Shown: piece by piece, positions 6,577 through 10,095 of the stretch
Numbering within the stretch: the stretch's first letter is position 1
Layout: the number at the start of each line of letters is the position of its first letter
Assembly (NCBI GenBank): GCA_018654125.1
Contig: JABIME010000320.1
Span: forward strand, 1 to 10,095
DNA from: Candidatus Cloacimonadota bacterium
GTDB taxonomy: Bacteria > Cloacimonadota > Cloacimonadia > Cloacimonadales > TCS61
DNA length: 10,095 nt
Direction of reading: 5' to 3'
The notes under the pieces: model-generated
Seen by the model: only the letters and a program-made list of their open reading frames with translations
What the model was told of the DNA's origin: nothing
Databases searched by the model: none
Made by a program: the position numbers and the translations under genes

Positions 6577-6990
6577 ATGAGTTGTACAGATCCGATCGCT
6601 GATGCTATTACTATGATAAGGAACGCATATCGGGCGGACCATAAAACGGTCATTATTAATCATAGTAATGTAAGTGAAGCGATAGTAAAAATTCTCTCTG
6701 AAGAGAATTATGTAAATAGCTATGAGCTTCTCGAAAGAGAACCGGAAAAAAAGATTTATAGAAAAAAGATCTTTATCAACCTTCGCTATACAAACCTTGG
6801 TGAAGCAGTATTAAAAGGAATAGTTAGAATTAGTAAACCCGGATTACGTGTTTATATTAATTCAAAGAATGTTCCTTCTGTATATAATAACACAGGTTGT
6901 GCCATTATTTCTACAAATAAAGGCGTAATTACAGATAGAGTAGCTCGCGAGATGAAAGTCGGTGGTGAGTATATCTGTAAAGTATGGTAA
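6577..6990 (+). CDS. rpsH: 30S ribosomal protein S8 (uS8)
   Basis: S8 binds helix 21 of 16S rRNA and is a central-domain assembly protein; in E. coli it also autoregulates the spc operon. The protein has 137 residues, slightly longer than the usual 130-133. It opens MSCTDPIADAITMIRNAYRA, and the C-terminal signature reads GCAIISTNKGVITDRVAREM then KVGGEYICKVW, equivalent to the STS.G..TD..A rRNA-binding motif. The extra residues appear to fall in the middle, around YELLEREPEKKIYRKKIFIN. The start is ATG at 6577 with AAGGAG at 6565-6570. An ATG at 6469 in the same frame lies inside rpsN and is not plausible. The 31 bp gap before it (6546-6576) is the longest in the window and shows only A-rich sequence plus the ribosome-binding site. 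Confidence 0.96.
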   Translation: MSCTDPIADAITMIRNAYRADHKTVIINHSNVSEAIVKILSEENYVNSYELLEREPEKKIYRKKIFINLRYTNLGEAVLKGIVRISKPGLRVYINSKNVPSVYNNTGCAIISTNKGVITDRVAREMKVGGEYICKVW

Positions 6991-7002
6991 AGGGAGAATA
7001 TT

Positions 7003-7581
7003 ATGTCTAGAATTGGAAAAACTCCTGTACCAGTACCGGAAGGTATAAAGGTAGAAATTAAAAATACTACAATTACTGTTTCTTCAAAGAATGGTGAACT
7101 CACATATACATTTCAAGATGGGATCACTATAAAACAAGAAGAGAATAAATTAATTGTAGAAAGAAGAGATGATTCTAAAAATCAGAAATCTTTCCATGGC
7201 CTTACCAGATCATTGGTTAACAATATGATTATTGGTCTTTCTGAAGGCTATATAAAAGAATTACAAATAATTGGAACTGGATATTCTGCTGAAGTATTGG
7301 GTCCATGGTTAAAGCTAAATGTTGGCTTCTCTCATGACATCCTAATGCAGATCCCAGAAAACCTTAAAGTGGAAGCTGAATTAGTTCCAAGAAGAGAGCA
7401 AGGTGCTCTTGGGGTTCAAGCTAATATAAAAATTAGCGGAATCCAAAAAGAAGATGTTGGCAAATTTGCTGCAGAGATCAGAAAATGTAGACCTCCTTTA
7501 AACTATGCTACAGGTAAAGGCATACGTTATAAAGGTGAATATGTACGCATTAAACCTGGTAAAACTGCTGCAACAGCATAG
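7003..7581 (+). CDS. rplF: 50S ribosomal protein L6 (uL6)
   Basis: L6 lies beside the sarcin-ricin loop and supports elongation-factor binding. The protein has 192 residues, longer than the common 176-184. It begins [19 protein letters not shown]. The first domain contains [20 protein letters not shown] (64-83). The second contains [20 protein letters not shown] (89-108), and the C-terminal signature is [20 protein letters not shown] followed by [11 protein letters not shown]. The extra length appears to sit between residues about 124 and 142 ([14 protein letters not shown]), where most bacterial L6 proteins have only a short turn before the IVVKGIDK-like strand, here [12 protein letters not shown]. 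The start is ATG at 7003 with GGGAGA at 6992-6997. It lies 12 bp after rpsH and 11 bp before rplR. Confidence 0.96.
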   Translation: MSRIGKTPVPVPEGIKVEIKNTTITVSSKNGELTYTFQDGITIKQEENKLIVERRDDSKNQKSFHGLTRSLVNNMIIGLSEGYIKELQIIGTGYSAEVLGPWLKLNVGFSHDILMQIPENLKVEAELVPRREQGALGVQANIKISGIQKEDVGKFAAEIRKCRPPLNYATGKGIRYKGEYVRIKPGKTAATA

Positions 7582-7592
7582 AAGAGGACATT

Positions 7593-7967
7593 ATGGATAA
7601 AAAATCAGTTTCCTATAAAAGATATAAAGCTCGTGCTAAAAGAAGACTTGCTATTAGAGGTAAAATATTTGGAACTCCTGAAATGCCGCGTTTGGCAGTT
7701 TTCAGAAGTCTCAAGAATATAAGTGCTCAGATCATTGATGATACAACAGGTACAACCTTAGCATCATTTTCAACAATTTCAAAAGATCTGAAAGTTGATA
7801 AATCAAAAAAGAAAACAGAACAAAGCTTTGAAGTTGGACAAAAACTTGCAGAGATCGCTATAGAAAAAGGGATCAAGAAAGTTTGTTTCGATAGAGCGGG
7901 ATATTTATTCCATGGTAGAGTGAAAGCTCTTGCTGCTGGTGCTCGTAAAGCTGGTTTGGAATTTTAG
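7593..7967 (+). CDS. rplR: 50S ribosomal protein L18 (uL18)
   Basis: L18 binds 5S rRNA with L5 and anchors it in the central protuberance. The protein is 124 residues, within the usual 117-124. The basic N-terminal arm ([20 protein letters not shown]) is followed by [60 protein letters not shown] and the C-terminal signature [20 protein letters not shown] then AGLEF. The start is ATG at 7593 with AGAGG at 7583-7587, a weaker site than the operon average. The final TAG overlaps the GGAGG that serves rpsE (its G at 7967 is shared). Nothing unusual is seen. Confidence 0.97.
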   Translation: MDKKSVSYKRYKARAKRRLAIRGKIFGTPEMPRLAVFRSLKNISAQIIDDTTGTTLASFSTISKDLKVDKSKKKTEQSFEVGQKLAEIAIEKGIKKVCFDRAGYLFHGRVKALAAGARKAGLEF

Positions 7968-7971
7968 GAGG
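7967..7971 (+). promoter_or_regulatory. Ribosome-binding site deciding the TTG start of rpsE
   Basis: GGAGG begins on the last base of the rplR TAG and is 4 bp before TTG 7976, a short spacing. No ATG is available in frame before the conserved S5 domain. Confidence 0.8.
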
Positions 7972-7975
7972 AATT

Positions 7976-8518
7976 TTGGATAAAAGAAAAGGAAATCCTC
8001 GTTCAAATGAACCCGAATTTGCAGTAGAAAAGATTGTAGATACTAATCGTGTTGCAAAAGTAGTTAAGGGTGGTAGAAATTTTAGTTTTAACGCAACAGT
8101 TGTTGTGGGAGATAAAGAAGGTAAAGTTGGTGTAGGAACAGGAAAAGCTAACGAGATCGTTAATGCTATTCAAAAAGCTAAAGGTAGAGCCGGAAAGACA
8201 ATGTTCACAGTTCCAATAGTTAAGGGAACTATCCCTCATGAAATTATTGGTCGCTTCGGAGCAAGCCGGATTATGCTTAAACCTGCATCTCCTGGTACAG
8301 GAATTATCGCGGGTGGACCTGCTCGTGCCATTTTGGAAGCTGCAGGAATTCAAGATATTCTTACAAAATCTTTAGGTTCCAATACTTCTGCTAATGTTGT
8401 TAAAGCAACAGTTAACGGATTAAAAGAACTTAGAACCATTGCTCAAGTTGCCAGACTTCGTGGTAAAACCATTGAAGAGATCGGCGGAAAGAAAATATCT
8501 GAGGAGGTTGCAAAATGA
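7976..8518 (+). CDS. rpsE: 30S ribosomal protein S5 (uS5), TTG start
   Basis: S5 contributes to the mRNA entry channel, to decoding fidelity and to spectinomycin sensitivity. The protein is 180 residues, a normal length (about 160-180). The N-terminal dsRBD-like domain reads [20 protein letters not shown], whose VKGGR (30-34) is the loop near the spectinomycin site in E. coli, then [20 protein letters not shown]. The C-terminal domain contains [20 protein letters not shown] and [20 protein letters not shown], then [20 protein letters not shown]. The start is TTG at 7976 with GGAGG at 7967-7971. No ATG lies in frame between that site and the conserved core. The loop residues look wild type, with no visible spectinomycin-resistance change. 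The stop overlaps the rpmD ATG by 4 bp. Confidence 0.96.
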   Translation: MDKRKGNPRSNEPEFAVEKIVDTNRVAKVVKGGRNFSFNATVVVGDKEGKVGVGTGKANEIVNAIQKAKGRAGKTMFTVPIVKGTIPHEIIGRFGASRIMLKPASPGTGIIAGGPARAILEAAGIQDILTKSLGSNTSANVVKATVNGLKELRTIAQVARLRGKTIEEIGGKKISEEVAK

Positions 8519-8967
8519 AACTCAAAGTAACTCAGGTACGCAGTGTTATTGGCAGAAAGGAAGATCAAAAAAGAACTATTGTAGCTCTTGGTCTCGGTAA
8601 GATCAATAGAACAAAAATTCATGATGATAATCCTGTTATCCGTGGCATGGTCTTTAAGGTTGCTCATCTTGTAAAAGTTGAAGAGATCAAAGAAGAGAAA
8701 AAAGCTGTTAAAAAGCCAGCTGTTAAAAAAACAGTTGAGAAAAAAGATACACCAAAAAAGGCTGCTCCAAAGAAAACAGCAGTAAAAAAAGAGACTACTA
8801 AAAAAGCAACAGTAAAAAAGGTGACTGAAAAGAAAACAACAGCTAAGAAAGTAACTGCAAAGAAGCCAGCTGAAAAGAAGGCGACAGTAAAAAAAGCAGC
8901 ACCTAAGAAAACTACTACAGCTAAAGCAACTCCAAAGAAAGCTAAGCCAAGTGAAGCTAAGAAGTAG
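8515..8967 (+). CDS. rpmD: 50S ribosomal protein L30 (uL30) with a long histone-H1-like lysine-rich C-terminal tail
   Basis: L30 is a small 23S-rRNA-binding protein, normally about 58-62 residues in bacteria. Residues 1-57 are an ordinary L30: [50 protein letters not shown]. Family members usually end at this VKVEE. Here the frame stays open for 93 more residues (58-150), of which 37 are Lys and 8 acidic, the rest almost all Ala, Thr, Val and Pro. There is no Arg, Gly, His, Cys or aromatic residue. Lysine pairs recur every five residues from 66 to 132. The tail resembles histone H1, HC2-type bacterial H1 homologues and the tail of mycobacterial HupB. It is probably disordered and binds nucleic acid (inference). 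The ATG overlaps the rpsE stop, with GAGGAGG at 8501-8507, and a tandem TAG-TAA closes the frame. Confidence 0.95.
   Translation: MKLKVTQVRSVIGRKEDQKRTIVALGLGKINRTKIHDDNPVIRGMVFKVAHLVKVEEIKEEKKAVKKPAVKKTVEKKDTPKKAAPKKTAVKKETTKKATVKKVTEKKTTAKKVTAKKPAEKKATVKKAAPKKTTTAKATPKKAKPSEAKK
8710..8919 (+). repeat. Fourteen in-frame 15-bp units encoding KKxxx pentads in the L30 tail
   Basis: Residues 66-135 of the L30 tail divide exactly into 14 pentads that all begin Lys-Lys, such as [20 protein letters not shown] and KKTTA. Two looser units follow ([10 protein letters not shown]), then SEAKK. KKATV and KKAAP each occur twice. At DNA level the units have diverged: the lysine pair is spelled AAA-AAG, AAA-AAA, AAG-AAA or AAG-AAG, and the other three codons vary. 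This is therefore a protein-level periodicity, not a fresh tandem DNA duplication. Confidence 0.93.
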
Positions 8968-8981
8968 TAAGAGGAGAAATA

Positions 8982-9434
8982 ATGAAACTTCATAATCTCG
9001 AACGTCCTAATATAAAAACAGGTAAAAAAAGATTAGGTAAAGGTCATGGTTCTGGTCTTGGCAAAACAGCCGGTAAGGGACACAAAGGGCAAAAATCTCG
9101 TTCCGGTGGAAATATTCCAGCTTGGTTTGAGGGTGGTCAGATGCCTCTGCAGCGCCGTTTACCTAAAAGAGGTTTTACCAATATATTTAAAAAACAATTT
9201 AGAATTGTTAATCTCAATGATCTTCAAGAATTGGAAGCAAAAGAATTTGATATTCCATCACTTGAAGAACTAAATTTGATCCGCAAGCCAAAAGCTAATG
9301 AGATCGCTCCTGTAAAAATTCTTGCAAAGGGATCTGAAGTATTTGACAGAAAGATCATAATAAAAGCTAATGCTTTTTCAAAAGTTGCAAAAGAGTTGAT
9401 CGAAAAGCAAGGCGGAATTGCGGAGGTTATTTAA
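8982..9434 (+). CDS. rplO: 50S ribosomal protein L15 (uL15)
   Basis: L15 is a late-assembly 50S protein whose extended N-terminal arm threads through 23S rRNA. The protein is 150 residues (usual 144-150). The glycine- and lysine-rich arm is clear: MKLHNLERPNIKTGKKRLGK, GHGSGLGKTAGKGHKGQKSR, then GGNIPAWFEGGQMPLQRRLP and KRGFTN. The globular C-terminal part has VKILAKGSEVFDRKIIIKAN and AFSKVAKELIEKQGG, matching the family signature. The start is ATG at 8982 with GAGGAG at 8971-8976. The GGAGG serving secY lies in its last codons, and only one base separates its stop from the secY GTG. Confidence 0.97.
   Translation: MKLHNLERPNIKTGKKRLGKGHGSGLGKTAGKGHKGQKSRSGGNIPAWFEGGQMPLQRRLPKRGFTNIFKKQFRIVNLNDLQELEAKEFDIPSLEELNLIRKPKANEIAPVKILAKGSEVFDRKIIIKANAFSKVAKELIEKQGGIAEVI
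9422..9426 (+). promoter_or_regulatory. Ribosome-binding site deciding the GTG start of secY
   Basis: GGAGG in the last codons of rplO is 9 bp before GTG 9436. The overlapping GTG at 9438 is in another frame and does not read SecY. Confidence 0.83.
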
Positions 9435-9435
9435 A

Positions 9436-10095
9436 GTGTGGAAAAGTATAAGTAACATTTTCAAGATACCGGATCTTAAAAAGAAAATTCTTTTTACAGC
9501 ATTGATCTTGGTTATCTATAGATTGGGAAGTTACATTCCTATTCCTGGTATAAATTCAGAAGCATTATCACAGTTCATTGGCGGAGCCAGCCAATCAGGC
9601 GGAAACCTTTTTGGTATGTTCGACCTTTTTGTTGGTGGTAACCTTGGGCGTGCATCTGTTTTTGCACTGGGTATCATGCCGTACATTACAACTTCAATTG
9701 TTATTCAACTTTTGGGTGGAGTTATTCCATTCTTTGAAAGATTGAAAAAAGAAGGAGCTGAAGGACAAAAGAAAATAGCTCAATACACAAGATACGGAAC
9801 TGTATTTATTGCAGCTTTTAATGCAATAGGTATTACAATGTTCTTGCAATCTGGTGTAGAAGGAGCTGTTCCAAATCCTGGGTTCTTATTTGTATTTACA
9901 AGTGTTGTAACAATGGTTACAGGCGTGATGTTTATTATGTGGCTTGGAGAGCAGATTACAGAACATGGTATTGGTAACGGGATCTCACTGATCATTTTTG
10001 CCGGTATTATTGCTCGTTATCCAGCCGGATTTGCTCAAATGTTCCAAATGGTTAGAGTAGGAGCAATGAGTATTTTTACAGCTGTTCTTGTACTA
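9436..10095 (+). CDS. secY: Preprotein translocase subunit SecY, N-terminal half (partial)
   Basis: SecY is the central channel of the SecYEG translocon in the inner membrane; it moves proteins across or into the membrane with SecA or a docked ribosome. The window covers 220 residues of a protein usually about 430-450 long. After a short cytosolic start come TM1 with ILFTALILVIYRLGSYIPIP (18-37), a lumen-facing plug region, and TM2 with FALGIMPYITTSIVIQLLGG (76-95). The first cytosolic loop is FFERLKKEGAEGQKKIAQYT. TM3 and TM4 follow, then the family signature EQITEHGIGNGISLIIFAGI (172-191). The start is GTG at 9436, in frame with this protein and one base after the rplO stop. GGAGG at 9422-9426 is spaced 9 bp. 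Placement after rplO is standard for the spc cluster. Confidence 0.97.
   Translation, partial: MWKSISNIFKIPDLKKKILFTALILVIYRLGSYIPIPGINSEALSQFIGGASQSGGNLFGMFDLFVGGNLGRASVFALGIMPYITTSIVIQLLGGVIPFFERLKKEGAEGQKKIAQYTRYGTVFIAAFNAIGITMFLQSGVEGAVPNPGFLFVFTSVVTMVTGVMFIMWLGEQITEHGIGNGISLIIFAGIIARYPAGFAQMFQMVRVGAMSIFTAVLVL

Noticed and set aside
8664..8993. Minus-strand open frame of about 109 codons rich in Phe, Val and Ala, resembling a membrane protein
   Set aside because: It is the antisense of the lysine-rich L30 tail: AAA/AAG read backwards gives TTT/CTT. It has the same five-residue period and no independent ribosome-binding site.
1..10095. Search for terminators, tRNAs, insertion sequences, CRISPR arrays, or defence and toxin genes
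   Set aside because: None was seen. Coding density is almost complete with conserved ribosomal genes in canonical order, so apart from the L30 tail there is no room for a novel multi-gene system.

Overview
The window is one uninterrupted plus-strand ribosomal-protein operon from a bacterium. It opens inside the last codons of tuf (EF-Tu) and continues through the whole S10 cluster (rpsJ-rplC-rplD-rplW-rplB-rpsS-rplV-rpsC-rplP-rpmC-rpsQ). The spc cluster follows (rplN-rplX-rplE-rpsN-rpsH-rplF-rplR-rpsE-rpmD-rplO), and the window ends halfway through secY. That is 21 complete ribosomal proteins plus two partial genes, in the canonical bacterial order. No gap exceeds 31 bp. Several genes overlap (rplD/rplW 4 bp, rplV/rpsC 17 bp, rplP/rpmC 1 bp, rpsE/rpmD 4 bp). 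I see no promoter, terminator, leader, tRNA, mobile element or CRISPR array. The genes are evidently read as one transcript and translated from their own Shine-Dalgarno sites.

Organism: the DNA is A+T-rich (mid-to-upper 30s percent GC by eye), codons are A/T-ending with many AGA arginines, and nearly every gene has a clear GGAG or GGAGG ribosome-binding site. L2 carries DHPMGGGEA and L16 carries [14 protein letters not shown], both of which resemble proteins of the Fibrobacteres-Chlorobi-Bacteroidetes (FCB) superphylum as I remember them. The strong Shine-Dalgarno sites and a zinc-type S14 argue against Bacteroidota itself. A less-studied FCB-side phylum such as Cloacimonadota is a reasonable but unproven guess.

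How the genes work together: S10, S19, S3, S17, S14, S8 and S5 build the 30S subunit. L3, L4, L23, L2, L22, L16, L29, L14, L24, L5, L6, L18, L30 and L15 build the 50S, including the peptidyl-transferase surroundings, exit tunnel and 5S rRNA region. EF-Tu delivers aminoacyl-tRNA, and SecY is the membrane channel onto which the ribosome docks.

Most of the window is ordinary. The outstanding oddity is L30 (rpmD). A normal L30 domain of about 57 residues is followed by a 93-residue, lysine-rich, histone-H1-like tail containing 14 consecutive KKxxx pentads in perfect register. Lesser points are five non-AUG starts, four of them on 30S protein genes; an apparent insertion of about 11 residues in L6; a strong codon-pair preference for GAG-ATC; a recurring GGGAGA form of the ribosome-binding site; and no room for an S10-type leader upstream of rpsJ. 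Start codons of rplD, rplV, rpsC, rpsN and rpsH were placed by ribosome-binding site and family N-terminus rather than by the longest open frame.
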